64,000 bases of DNA, from positions 41,617,185 to 41,681,184 of the forward strand of contig JALGQZ010000003.1 of the NCBI GenBank assembly GCA_023105745.1, written 5' to 3'. A program made the translations under genes and the position numbers. This document shows positions 21,938-33,549 of this stretch, piece after piece. Under the pieces are notes generated by a model. That model was not told where the DNA came from, searched no databases, and worked only from the letters and a program-made list of their open reading frames with translations. How positions within the stretch are numbered: position 1 is the first letter of the stretch; every line of letters begins with the position of its first letter. Origin of the DNA: Austropuccinia psidii. Lineage: Eukaryota > Basidiomycota > Pucciniomycetes > Pucciniales > Sphaerophragmiaceae.

Positions 21938-23999
21938 TTATTGCAGAGCATCACCATTAGGCCTAATAACTGGCATGTCAAGTATCTTGAGGGCGCTAGT
22001 CTGCATCTTACTACAGCCTTTGAGCCAATCTTGATCAAATACCTGAAATGATAGGCCTTCCGGAATATCACCATCATCTGTCAATTGTAATTCTGGCAAT
22101 CTATCAATAGTTTTTTTACCCTTTTTTTTAATCCGATTACAAAACTCTATGTCTCTATCCATTTTCAATACCAAATCATTAAATAACTGGGAGCGCCAGC
22201 GTAATCCCACTTTGCGGTAAACTTGACGGCCATTTTCCAGTACCTCCTCAGTATCTGAGCATACTCGAGGGTCATTGAATTGTGATGCTAGAATGGGAAA
22301 TTTAGCCGTATCACACCATTCACGACGGCGCTCACAGGTCTGCACATAATCAAGTAGATCATCATCAGACTTGGTCCACAATGAAGAAGAGATACAGTAA
22401 CTAACTCTTTGACGAATCTTTGCGAGCTTTTGATTCTCCTTCTTTTTTACCAAATACTCCGCATCCTTTTGAATAGACTTCCATTCTCTTTTCAAATAAG
22501 TGAAATATTGCTCCATTAAAGCCGCCACGACCCCATAGTTGTTATGATCCTTGTTCCAACAGTAGTGATGATACTCAGTGCTGACAAGTGCGAGACGGAA
22601 TGTACGGTAAAACACCATAGACATCAGCTCGTTGAACGGATGTTGCCATGAGCTCTCCCAGTCCCAAGTGAATCGCTTTAGTCCTAGCTTGTGCAGCTCA
22701 TTTTCGCAGTAGCTTTGGAAACCCTGAGACTGAACCTGTGTTGATGGCTCATTGAACACATCCTCGGGGACATATCCGAGATGACCAGCCACTTGAATTG
22801 CAATTTCACGCTCTTCTGTGCTGGGTGGTGCTGGTAGTGAGGAAAAATCCTTATCCCTAACTTTGAGTAGGAACAGGCAATGTGCGTGTACTGCTGATCT
22901 CATTCCATGGACATTCTCTGGAAGTTCTGCCTTCAGCCATTTTTGTTGCTCCTTCTGGCTTGCACGTTTCGCCACATTGTGAGCTTTGCGGGCCTGGTTC
23001 CTTTGCTGTCTGACCTCGGATTGTTCAAGCATACTCTGGGCGAGGCCCAGCTGAGGATGGGTGAACTCACTATTTGATTGAGTGCCTTGCTCATGCGCTG
23101 TGAAATTGTCCCTCCTTGGTTCATCATTTCTTTCACTTTGAGTCGGAGACATGTTCTCATCCTCATCATCCACCATTGTTGCTCTTGATGTACTGGCATG
23201 ACCCGTTCTTGGTTTGGAGGCATATGGATGATGACGTCCAGTGACTTTCTCTTTATGGACCAGAGGTGAAGACGCATAAAGTTCATCCCCTGCTATGCAA
23301 ATCATCAGTTAACACATCAAAACATTAATGAAGACTGGTCATCCTCACGATCTTCAATTGGCTCCTGAGATCGGACTGACTTGCCTTTAGGTGCCATATC
23401 TAACCCATGAAACAAACATATCAAATTGTGAATAAGTTTCTACTCCAAAATTCAAATGACTTACTTTGATGAAGCGTCAATACTGGATTTCCCTCCAACA
23501 GACCGCTCCAAGATACATTTTCCAAAGGTCTTTTTCGTCGCCCCCCATCCATGCGCCTTTCATCACCCACATGAACCTGCGATCCTGATGGAATATTGAG
23601 GGTTGGCTGTTTACTTTGGCCAAAGGGATCCTGGGATGCGACTGGATTCCGACCGGGATTAAGGAGGAACTCACGTGGAAATTTTGATTGGGGATTAGCG
23701 TGTGAGGAGATTTGAGGTGTGCCTTCTGGCCCCTGAGACACATGAATTTGTGTATTAGTGGGATTCGGGGGAATTGGAGTGACGGAAATATTTGGGATCG
23801 ACCAAGTGCTTGAAGTTGGAGCCTTTGGATTGCCCACATCAATGTTAAGACCTGATACATTCATTGAGGATGCGATAGGCGTTGTGAGAGGAATGTTGGG
23901 ACTCAATGGTGACTGTGTTTGAACATATTCTATGCTATATTCACTATTTGAGTCATGAACAGAACCTGAACGGGATTTATGTGACTTGAAAGATGACAT
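21938..23999 (-). CDS. Unassigned 646-aa cargo protein, three exons
   Basis: Exons (minus) 23999-23465, 23399-23349 and 23292-21938 join in frame (1941 nt); introns are 65 and 56 nt with GTAAGT and GTGAGG donors and ACTGAT/GGTTAG-type 3' regions. The first about 300 residues are low-complexity and Ser/Pro/Gln-rich. The rest looks globular and charged, rich in Trp and Tyr (FTWDWESSWQHPFNELMSM, EYHHYCWNKDHNNYG, QRVSYCISSSLWTK), with a Lys-rich stretch IKKKGKKT. I recognise no domain. It converges on the SNF2 gene with 304 bp between stops (nothing seen in that gap) and diverges from the transposase gene, suggesting a shared promoter region. I recall close relatives among A. psidii predictions; function unknown. 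Confidence 0.75.
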
Positions 24000-24959
24000 A
24001 AGGGCTGAAAAAGTACACTAATATTTTTAACTAGATAAAACACCTCAGTATTGTGATAAAATAGAGTGATATGAGATGAAAACTTTTCAAATTTAGAATA
24101 GAGAAATTCTATGAATAGTTGGAACTAAGTGTTGTGTGGAAGTCAGATAAGACTCTTTTGAGGAGAATCCTCCCTGCCTCCTCTTGAGCTCCTCAGCTTT
24201 TGTCGGAAACCACCCTGCACGGCCTACCAGCATATAATGTGGTATTTCCTTGATCTCAAAGGGGACCCATCATTCATAAGTAATCATATTCAGTACCATT
24301 TATGCCTCCCCATTGTCACATTTTGTGAATTATCCAAACTGCCCATATATGCATTGAAATTCCACAACATTGTACATCTGTAAAGGGGTATATTCATGAA
24401 GGATTTACCCACAAAAGAGACATCACCTTTTCCCGAAAGGCAAGACAATCCAAATCACATTCCAACTGATTCAAAGCCCGCCGCACTCAAACAAAATACC
24501 AAGACTTTAGCTGCACTCCAACCCCTTATGTAATAGAGTTATATAGTTATGTCTGTAATAAGGTTTAAACCATGTACGATGGCGTGCCAGCGTACATGGA
24601 TTAAATGTTAATCCCCTCAATTCAATGGTAACACTTCACTAATGGAACCCCCTCAATGGTCAAACCCGCACTATCACAATGTGTAAATAAACTAGAATAT
24701 GTATGAGCATTGAGCAGCATGGCATTTTACCCAATTAAACGCCTAACCAATTCCGCCATCCAGATGAGACATGTTAAACTTTATCCACTGCAGCTCATGC
24801 TCCATTACAAATGGGATAAAATCCTCAGCTGGCTCAAATCATCTCCCCCTTCATAAATAATCACTGAATTTTATTTCCAATTAATAACACTCCTAAACAC
24901 TTTCACATCAACCAAAGATATTTATACACAAACCAACCGTACTCCCAATTCCTGCAGCA
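24000..24959. promoter_or_regulatory. Divergent intergenic region, likely bidirectional promoter
   Basis: The 646-aa gene (minus) and the transposase (plus) start on either side. The region holds a 28-bp palindrome at 24571-24598 (CATGTACG...CGTACATG around TGGC/GCCA, with two imperfect pairs). No TATA box stands out. Confidence 0.4.
24571..24598. repeat. 28-bp CATGTACG...CGTACATG palindrome
   Basis: Same family as 11891 and 13801: GTAC outer arms around a TGGC...GCCA core. Confidence 0.8.
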
Positions 24960-27900
24960 ATGACAACCCGGCCATATTCCTCAATGAGTATATGCATGTG
25001 TCAACACTGCTCAACTCAAACACACTCTTCCCCTGAGGGTGATAGGCAAGGAGTTGCCTTCACACCTTTCCAATATAAACAGCACATTAAAAAGCTCAAA
25101 TCAACCATTGCACCCAAATCTCTTCCAAACATCCCTACTTCTGCATCAGGATCTGGGTGCCCACAAATTCTATTGGATCAAATCTTCCCAGCTGATTATT
25201 CACGTTTGACCCAAAGCACTTTCCCAACTCCAGCGGGTCTCAATTCAACTGCACAGAAACCATATAGTGGCAGTCAAACCCTTCCCCCACAAGACCTAGG
25301 AATGATAATATCTGCCATTCTATCATTAAGGTATAATTTACCCCGCAGGGCTTCACGCATACTCAACCCCGCCCTGAACCTGCTGATCAAGTCCAGTATC
25401 TCAAGCTCAGCTGGTCCCCCCGCTCCTGCATTCCATATACCTCAAGATCTGAGTACCATATTTGAACATCTCCAATTGGAGCCAGTGATTCAAAACTATA
25501 TATGTTGTCCTCAATGTTTCTCTCTTAATGGCCTTACTGAATCAGTCACAACTGACCAACCCCACTGTCAACGCCATAATGACCCAAATGATCATGATCC
25601 CCCTTGCACACAATCATTAGGCAAATTCATCTATTCATCTGAACCCCACACCCAAAACACAACCAACATGAAGCAAAAATTTATACCAACAAAACATTTC
25701 ATTTATCAACCATTCAAAAATTGGCTTGCCAGATTTCTCCAGCGGGCTGGAATTATGGAAATTCTGCATCAACATCAACAATCCCAAACTCCCGAAGATT
25801 CCCCAAAACGTGACGTCTGGGATGGATTGGTCTGGAGACGCTTCACTGGCACTAGAAATATCCATGACCCCCCATTCATGTCCATTCCTGGTGCATTGGC
25901 CTTCTCCATATATGTGGACTGGTTTAATGCACATGGAAAGTCAACCCGGTTGGCTAGCATTGGACCTATCATGCTTATTTGTCTTAATCTACCCCCAAGT
26001 GAAAGATTGAAGCCCGAGAATGTCTATGTTGCAGGAATCATCCCTGGTCTGAAGGAGCCAACTGCGCTTCAATTGAATTATCTATTAATGCCACTCATCA
26101 ATGAGCTCAAAGAGCTATGGCAAGGTTACCATTTTGCACCCACCTCAACAGGTCCATCAGGATCCTTTATCCGTGTTGCCATCCTCACAGCCATTGCGGA
26201 TGTGGTTGCCATGCGCAAGCTTACTGGATTTATTTCCCATTCAGGAAACCACTTTTGTAATTTTTGCACCATTCACAAAGCTCAAATTGAAGAAATTGGT
26301 CCTCAATTTCACTACACGCGCTCATACCAAAGTCATAAATCAACCATTGCCAAATGGCTTCGGGCAACCCCACAACAAAGACAAGCAATTTTCTCTGAGT
26401 ATGGAGTGCAATATTCAATTTTGGAAGACCTTCCGTATTGGGATGCAACCAGAATGGTTAATCTTGACATAATGCATAATTTAATACTTGGAATTTTGAA
26501 GGATCATGCAACTTTCAAATTGCGCATTCCAGAGGCGAAATCAAAAATTTACTTCAGGTCCCGCAGGAAATCCAATGACACCAACAGTTCAGACTCAGAT
26601 TCCATGACCTCCAACAGCTCTCTTGATAAAATCACATTGAGAGAGGCCCGCTCCCTGAGAAGAGACGCAGCAAAAATAATAAATGAGCCACTCCCCACTA
26701 CTTCCACCCGGAAAAACTACTTCCCAATGCCCACCCTTCACACAGAACATCCATCTAGTGGTTCTGCGGAGATTCCTTCATTTGATGCCGATTACATCCC
26801 CACTTCTGAAATACCCTCTGAATTGGATATCACTGCACTGAGCGATCACCAGATCAAGGGTGAGGCTCTTGAGCATCTCCGACAAATCATATCTGAGACC
26901 ATAATTCCCTCATCATGGACAAGAGTTCCCCGCAAAATGGGTTCCCCCTCTCATGGTAGCTTAAAAGCCACTGAATGGGCTCTCTTATATAAGGTCTATA
27001 TTCCATTTCTAATGCTCAGTCAACAGATGTCATTAGATGCACACCAATCCGCCAACACACAAAGAAAAATGGGTCAGTCAGAAGAACTTGGAAATGAACT
27101 AGCCAAGAATACATTCCATTTGATTAGTGCTATCAACATTGCCACAAGCTGGACTGTTTCAATAGATGATGCGACTGCATTTGATGAACATTGGAAAAAA
27201 TTCCGCCTTTCCAATCAACACCTGTTCCCAAAACAGAAAAGTAAACCAAATCATCATTTTGCTGATCATATTCCCGAACTCTTCCAACGTTGGGGCCCAG
27301 CACAAGCCTCAGCCACATGGGGTTATGAGCGCTTGATTGGAGTATTTGCAAAGATGCCAACAAATAACAAGATATGTACGTCAATTAATAAGATCAATAT
27401 ATTCACATTGATGAAACACCTGAACTGAATAAGACTAACTTTTTGCAACTCTGAATAGATGATATAGATAAAACCTTACTTCAACATATCTGTCGATGTT
27501 CCAACCTTTCCGTTCTCCTGAAATCCCCATCTGTGCCATGTGAAATAAAACAGCTTTTCGAATCACAGCCACCTGCCGTGTTCAATCACCATAAATATAA
27601 CAAGCCATCCCGCCATGACCAACAAAATTATGCTTGCCTGGTTGAGTACTTACAGAATTTTCATTCCACAAGGGAAGTAGTTGATTGGATCAGCTTAGAC
27701 ACTACCATGCAATCCACAAGTCCTCCCACTTCAAGGATTGTCTCACCTTGGTATTTTCCAGTTTCAAACATTAATATTGGGAACAATATATTTTCAACTG
27801 AATCCAAAAATATCAGCAACAGTGTGATATGTTTTCTGAGGGGCAACTCACGACAATTTGGTATTATTGATAGCATTTTCAAAGTCTCTGAGCCATCTAG

Positions 27901-28120
27901 CATACTGAACAATAACTTTCTGATCTTAAAAACTTTGAAGATTGATGTCAATTTCTTACCAGATTGGCCGCATCTGAATATTTATAAAGCTGTTGGTTTT
28001 GATGATGGACACTTGATTATATCTGAAGAAGAAATTGAAGGTAACTGTGGATTGTATGATAACAAAGTTCTGTCATGTGGACTGCTTGTAATTATAAAGC
28101 CTTTATTTCATGATATTTAG
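24960..28120 (+). CDS. Tnp2/Plavaka-type transposase (CACTA superfamily)
   Basis: Exons 24960-27375 and 27459-28120 join in frame into 1025 aa; the 83-nt intron has a GTACGT donor and a GAATAG acceptor. Near the N-terminus is a Cys-x2-Cys pair (residues 14 and 17), and CCPQC near 182-186 suggests a second zinc site. The catalytic region reads SIYVDWFNAHG (Asp320), SIGPIMLICLNLPPSERL and NVYVAGIIPGLKEPT, then CNFCTIH (Cys433, Cys436) and NLDIMHNLILGILKDH (Asp503, His506). These blocks, in this order, mark Plavaka/Tnp2 transposases. It should cut at the CACC ends, and the 3-bp target duplication fits. The frame is open throughout. The extreme C-terminus is uncertain because GGTAACTG near 28041 could start a further intron. 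Confidence 0.85.
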
Positions 28121-28379
28121 TCTACTTAAATGCAAATCTCTCAGATTCATTAGCAATTTTGCTAGTGAAATCATTGCCTCAAAATTTAGTGACAGAGACA
28201 TGCCATTGTGACAAGCAAAGCCCATTATTTCACATTGCCACAAAGAACTTACCATTTTGACATTGGGTACAGTGTGAATAAGCCAAGTCCAATGATCAAA
28301 TGACCCACACACTCACCTTTCATAGCATCCAAAATTTCTAACTGCGCCATCATCATGTTGGAAGCGGAATCGGCTTTTG

Positions 28380-28640
28380 CGTACCCACACCCGCATGTGC
28401 ACCCGCACGCGCCAATGCACACGCCCACGCACCCGCACACGCCAATGCACACGCACACCCACCCGCACAGGCCAATGCACACGCAAACCCACCCGCACAC
28501 GCCAATGCACATGCCCACCCACCCGCACACGCCAATGCACACGCAAACCCACCCGCACACGCCAATGCACACGCAAACGCGCCCGCACACGCCAATGCAC
28601 ACGCAAACGCGCCCGCACACGCCAATGCACACGCACACTT
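28380..28640. repeat. Minisatellite, 30-bp period
   Basis: About eight units of CACACGCCAATGCACACGCA + AACCCACCCG, clearest from 28440 to 28640. ORFs on either strand are repeat translations. Apart from this array and the subterminal repeats, I see nothing in 28121-28924. Confidence 0.9.
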
Positions 28641-28844
28641 CATGGATGACCTGGTGAAGTCAAACCCCCCGCCTACATCAAAACTGGCTGAAGGACATCT
28701 TTGATGTGTGTGTGTGCAAACAGGCGGGTCTGGTGTAATTTTTACCAATCATCGGACGGTTGTGGGATGATCAGGTGGTGAGGAATCTGAGTTGAAGGCA
28801 CAGGGGAACCAATATTATTGGATGTCACAGGATTTGGTGTAAGA

Positions 28845-28924
28845 CCAGAGTGTGACGTGTGCTTGACGTTCGCTTGATTTTTGCTTGACGTGAGCTCGAC
28901 TTTTATCCTGCTTGACGTTTGCTT
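28845..28924. repeat. Right subterminal region with GCTTGACGT repeats
   Basis: GCTTGACGT or a near copy occurs about five times between 28859 and 28930, interleaved with GCTTGATTT and GCTCGACTT variants. On the other strand this is ACGTCAAGC, which shares its ACGTCA core with the left end. Confidence 0.7.
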
Positions 28925-28970
28925 GACGTGAAGTCAATCGCCGACGATTGACACGAGATTTGCCCCGGTG
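28925..28970 (-). repeat. Right terminal inverted repeat (46 bp)
   Basis: Reverse complement of the left terminal repeat with three transitions; it ends GCCCCGGTG just before the CAT duplication. Confidence 0.9.
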
Positions 28971-28973
28971 CAT
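28971..28973. other. Target site duplication (right), CAT
   Basis: CAT follows the right terminal repeat and pairs with 8065-8067. Confidence 0.8.
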
Positions 28974-29852
28974 GTCACCAGGATTGAAAACAGGTGGACT
29001 TGCTCTAACTTTATCTGTGTACCTCTTAAACTGGTTTATGGAAGCTTCAAGTTCTCTCTTGACATTTTGCTCTACTGATTGGATTTTTGTTGATAACTTT
29101 CCATCAGGAGTATCTTGATTGATTTTAACTGAATCAAATTCCAGATCTCTTCTATAAACAGTGAAAAACGGGGATTGCTTTCTTGAAGAGTGATCAGAAT
29201 TATTGTAGGAAAATTAAGCCAGAGAGAGCCAGGTGTTCCAATCATCTTGATGATAACTGACATACATCCAAATATACTGTTCTAGTATCTGATTTAGCCT
29301 TTCTTTCTGTCCATCAGTTTCTTGATGATAAGCAGTTGGCAAGTCTCTTGAAATCTTGAGCTGCTGAAAAAGATTGGTCCAAAAAGAAGAAACAAAGAGT
29401 GAACCTCTATCACTGACAATTCTTAATGGAAGGCCATGCTTTGAAAAGATATTCTTTATGAATAAATCGGCCAAATCCAGGGAAGTGATTGAAGACATTT
29501 TTGGAATAAAAACCGCCATTTTTGAGAATCTGTCCACTATGACCAGGATTGAATCAAAGGAATTGGACAGCCGCAATTGAGTGATGAGGTCCATTGAAAG
29601 AAAAATCCAAGGACCATTTGGAATTGGAAGAGGTTTGAGGAATCCAAACTTCTTATGATGATTATTCATTTTTCTTGAGCACAGTTGACAGGATGAAACA
29701 TAATCATTGATAAATTGAGTCATGCTGGACCAGTGGAAATTGCGCTTGACAAGTTTAGGAGTCTTCTCTTGGCTAGGGTGGCCAGCTAGAGGAGAATCAT
29801 GACGCTTTTGAAGAATACTAAGTTGACTTGTGGAGTCATTTGGGACTACCAC
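28974..29852 (-). pseudogene. Element B integrase core
   Basis: Starting at 29852 (minus) the frame holds the HHCC region (RHDSPLAGHPSQEKT, SSCQLCSRK), the first catalytic Asp in SMDLITQL, the second in RIVSDRGSLFVSSFW and the Glu region AYHQETDGQKERLNQ; all three acidic residues are visible. A stop follows LSLA at about 29214. Frames further left to 28974 continue as the C-terminal part in shifted frame until the insertion point. Confidence 0.8.
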
Positions 29853-32060
29853 CCAATCTTTGAAGAGGAATCAAGAGAATAATCTTGGACAGATTTACCT
29901 TTACCCAAATATTCAAGGATACTTCTGTACTGAGAATATTGACATAATTGCTTCTGAATTGAATCAATCAAATTTGAAAAAGATTCCACCTTTACTGCAA
30001 AATATTTTGAGGGTTGAACTTCATCTTGCTTAATGGTTTGTTGAAAATTAATTGGATTCTTGCTGATGAAGTCCTCCCCCCTCTCTGGATAAACGTTGTC
30101 CCGACATGATAAGGCATCTGGAAGAGTAGCTAGGTGGCCAGGGCGGTAAGTGATTGAAAAATGAAATTCAGCCCAACAGGCTTGACGGTGAGTGAGTACT
30201 TTGGAGGTCATGAAGTATTGAAGGGAAGAGTGATTGGTGAGAACTTTAAAAGGGGAAGACCGTGAAAGAAGAAAGGCCCTACAGCGCTTGAGAACGGAGA
30301 CGATGCCAAGGAGTTCCTTGTAATGAATTTCATAATTGAGCTCTGCTTGGATAAGCTTGCGGCTGTCAAATGCAATGGGATGTTTTCCTGAGTCAGAGAC
30401 CTGACTCAGTACAGCACCCCAGGCATAATCAGATGCATCGGTCTCTACAATGGTGGGTAGAGAAGGATTAAAATGGGATAGGATTGGAGCGGTGGTGAAA
30501 GCCTCTTTGAGTTGGTGAAACTGACTCAGAGCTTCCTCATCGAGGGGGAAACAGGAATCTTTCTTGAGGAAACTGGTGAGTGAACTGATCTTCTTTGAAT
30601 AATTCTTGATGAAATGGAGGTAAAAATTGGTAAAGCCAAGAAAGGATTGAAGAGCTTTGAGGTTTCTTGGAGGCGGCCAATTGAGAATCTGCTGGACTTT
30701 TGCTTGGTCCATCTTGAGCCCTTCAGAAGAAACTGCATAACCAAGATATTCCACACTTGAAACATGAAACTGGAATTTGGATGCCTTAGCAAAAAGGTTA
30801 TTGGCTCTGAGTCTGGAAAGAACAGTGGACACATGAGTGACATGTTCTGTCTCAGATTTGGAAAAGACCATAATGTCATCCAAATAAGCCACAACATCAA
30901 CATCGAGAAGATCTTGAAATATATCATTGACAAGATTTTGAAAAGAAGCAGGAGCATTGGTGAGCCCAAACGGCATAACCAAGTACTCATAACTGCCATA
31001 TTTAGTTCTAAAACAAGTCAAGTGTTCATCACCCTGCTTGATTCTGAGCAGGTTATATGCACCACACAAATCAATCCTGGAGAAGATAGAAGAACCATTA
31101 GGGAAATTGAGAAGCTGATTCATAGGAGGAACAGGATACTTGTTCTTCCTAGTGACAGCATTTAGTTTGCGTTAATCAACACACAAATGGAGGCCACCAT
31201 CTCTCTTTTTGACAAAGAGAACAGGTGCTCCTGTTGAAGAGGAGCTTGGTCGGATGAAACCTTTCTGTACATTCTCTGAAATGTAGGCCCTGAATGTATC
31301 TGACTCTTGTTTGGATAAAGAGTAGATCACCCCAACTGGAGGTAGAGACCCCTCCAGCTCAATATGATGATCACAGGCGCGGTGAGGAGGGAGTTTTTCT
31401 GCTTTCACCTTGGACGCTACATCCAAATATTGGTGATAGACAGAAGAGACAACCTTCAATACAGTTTTTAATTCTTCTGGCTCTTCTTCTTTGTCCCACA
31501 ACTCCTCCAGGGAGTCATGATAAGATGAAGGAGGAAGGTCCATATTCCCAAAGAAGAGATGAAGTGAAGATACAGAATTATCTTCTCCAACATCTTGAAT
31601 CTCTTTGAAGACTTCATCTCTGGATGATAGTAATGACTGATGGGAATTAAGGGAAGGAATATGGACAGAAGATGGGCGTGATGGTCTTCTAGAATCACCA
31701 ACCAGAGCTGCACATGATTTGGAAGAAGAAAAGTCATTAAGCAAAGATTTAGAAGGATCACAATAGTCTTCATGATCAGCATTAAAGGTTATCAGCCCTT
31801 GCCTCCAATCAATACAAGGATTAAAGTGATTTAGAAATTCAAAGCCGAATATGAGGTCTTCTCCCTTGGGATTATCAATGACTGAAAATTCCCATTCAAA
31901 GCTTGGGAAGGAAGGGAGCTCAACCATATATTTAGTATGGTGAGTCACAAATAAGGAAGGAGACTCCGAGGAGTCAAGAATGATAAGGGGAATCTTCTCT
32001 GGAAGTTCTGACGTAGTCAATTAGTACCTTTGAACAAACTGCTTTGCAATAAATGAGTGT
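29846..32060 (-). pseudogene. Element B protease, reverse transcriptase and RNase H
   Basis: The protease active site ILIDSGATHSFI is intact near 32090-32055, then ELPEKIPLIILD. The reverse transcriptase has the VLFVKKRDGGLHLCVD block. A TAA at about 31170 replaces a Tyr codon that the relative at 39144-39150 keeps. YLDDIMVFS holds both catalytic Asp. RNase H reads VETDASDYAWGAVLSQV, DSRKLIQAE and NYEIHYKEL. The frame runs openly over 425 codons (31123-29846), so the copy is moderately young. Confidence 0.85.
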
Positions 32061-32340
32061 GTAGCACCAGAATCAATGAGAATACTGTAAAGAACATCAG
32101 AAAGAGAAGAAAAAACAAAAAATTTAAGATAATTTTTGACACCAGTATTCAGAATGCACAATTGTTTTCTGGAAGGAAAACTGTGAGGACGATTGAACAC
32201 AACATGGTCCCCACTCAGGCTTTTCCCTGTCTGGGAAATTTGCGTGATGGTTGGGTAAGCTTGTTTTGAGGCCTTTTGATACAGGACTCAAGACTATGCT
32301 TCCCACCAAAATAGGTACAAAGACCCTCTTTGATTCTTCT

Positions 32341-33549
32341 TCATTTTTCAGATTTCATGAGCTTGAAGTCCTTATTCAACAAAGAAGAATGGGGCTTGTC
32401 CCTCTTCTGAAAATTCTTCTTCTTGTGAATAGAACTTGAAGAATTTTGAGGATGAGAAGTACTTGATCTTGGGGCTTCAAGTTTTTTCTCTTGATAGTGA
32501 TTATTCTCCCTTTGCCTTTCATGGTACCTGGTATCAAATTCCAGGGTAACGTCCATTAAGTCTTGGAGAGAATCAATTCTTGAAGGATGGGAGGCCAATT
32601 GATCCAATATCCTGGATGGCAATCCCTTCCTGAAATGATGAATGAGAGCCCTTTCACCCCAATCCCCAATTCTTGAAACCAAACACCTGAAATCGGCTAT
32701 GTATAGTGAAACATGGCCACCTTCCTTTAGTCTTAGTGAATCCAATTCTGCTTTAGCCTTTCTGACTTCATTTGGGTCACCAAATAGAGTGAAGAGTTGA
32801 GCTTCAAATAAAGGCCAAGAATTGAGAAGGGAATTGGAGTGTTCATTGGTGAGATTGGAAATATAAGGCTCAATCCACTTTGCAACCCTGCCAATGAGAA
32901 ATGAAGTGGCATAAAGAACCTTCTTTCTGTCTTGAGAGACGTTTGCCGGATCATTATGAAAAATTAATTGGCATGACTGAAGGAAGCTTCTGAGCTTGAA
33001 GGGCTGAGTCCCATCAAAGCATTCTGGAGCCTTCATAGATGGAGTCTTGAAGGAAGGTGGTCTTGATGATCCAGAAGAAGCTGCTGCTTGAAGATTGGCC
33101 ATAATTTGAGTCATCTGCTGCATAATGGCCAATAAAGATGGGTCAGATTGATGAGGGCCAGGCTGATCAGACTGGGTTAGAGTTGGTCCTCCAGTACTTT
33201 GGGATGCCCCCACAGGAGCAGGAACACCTTCAGTACCATCAGACTCTTCCTCTTCCACAGAATTCTCCTCCTCCTCATCATCATCTTCACCTTGAACCTT
33301 GCAACCTGTTCTTGAAAGTCCTGGAAACCCGCCAACCACTCCTGATAATGAAATTTATCTTCTTTGCCCCCTTCCTTTCTTCCTGGATGGTGCTGCTCCT
33401 TCCATGCGGGGTCCTCTATCAAATTGTGCCCTCAGTAGAGGAACTGCTGGGGTTCCATCAAGAGAAACTCTTGGAGTTGGAGTAAGAGCAGCTTGAGCTC
33501 TGGCCTGAGATCTGGTTTGTCTTGCAGGGGGTGAATGTTTGACAGGCAT
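32341..33549 (-). pseudogene. Element B gag
   Basis: The probable start is ATG at 33549 (MPVKHSPPARQTRSQ). The frame shifts near 33360 into the main gag frame (33339-32341), which carries an acidic DDEEEENS stretch, SMKAPECFDGTQPFKLRSF and the capsid-like FGDPNEVRKAKAELDSLR region. The zinc knuckle downstream lies in another frame and has Phe for the second Cys (CTYFGGKHSLESC), so the knuckle is broken. Confidence 0.8.

Larger units (their letters stand above)
8068..28970 (+). mobile_element. 20.9-kb CACTA/Plavaka-type DNA transposon carrying TET-like dioxygenase, SNF2 ATPase and other cargo
   Basis: Both ends are seen at base resolution. The left end reads CACCAGGGCGAATCTCG and the right end, reverse-complemented, CACCGGGGCAAATCTCG; the match runs 46 bp with three differences. 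The trinucleotide CAT flanks both sides (8065-8067 and 28971-28973), and the relative at about 41350-41362 shows one uninterrupted ATACCATGTC-type site in reverse complement, so this is a clean insertion with a 3-bp target duplication. CAC ends and 3-bp duplications are hallmarks of the CACTA superfamily, in agreement with the Tnp2/Plavaka-like transposase at 24960-28120. Six spliced genes lie inside, four on plus and two on minus. Whether it is autonomous today is unknown. Confidence 0.9.

Noticed and set aside
24960..28120. Assignment of the transposase to the KDZ class, which is the known partner of fungal TET/JBP genes
   Set aside because: The DWFN, LNLPP, GIIPG.K.P and LDIMHN blocks, CAC ends and 3-bp duplication fit Tnp2/Plavaka (CACTA) better. 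A profile search would settle it.
28249..28748. Cys/Val/Gly-rich and His/Pro-rich ORFs in several frames
   Set aside because: Products of the 30-bp repeat array read in every frame.
8068..28970. Starship-type giant element with a tyrosine recombinase captain
   Set aside because: Starships lack long terminal inverted repeats of this kind and start with a DUF3435 captain; none is visible here.
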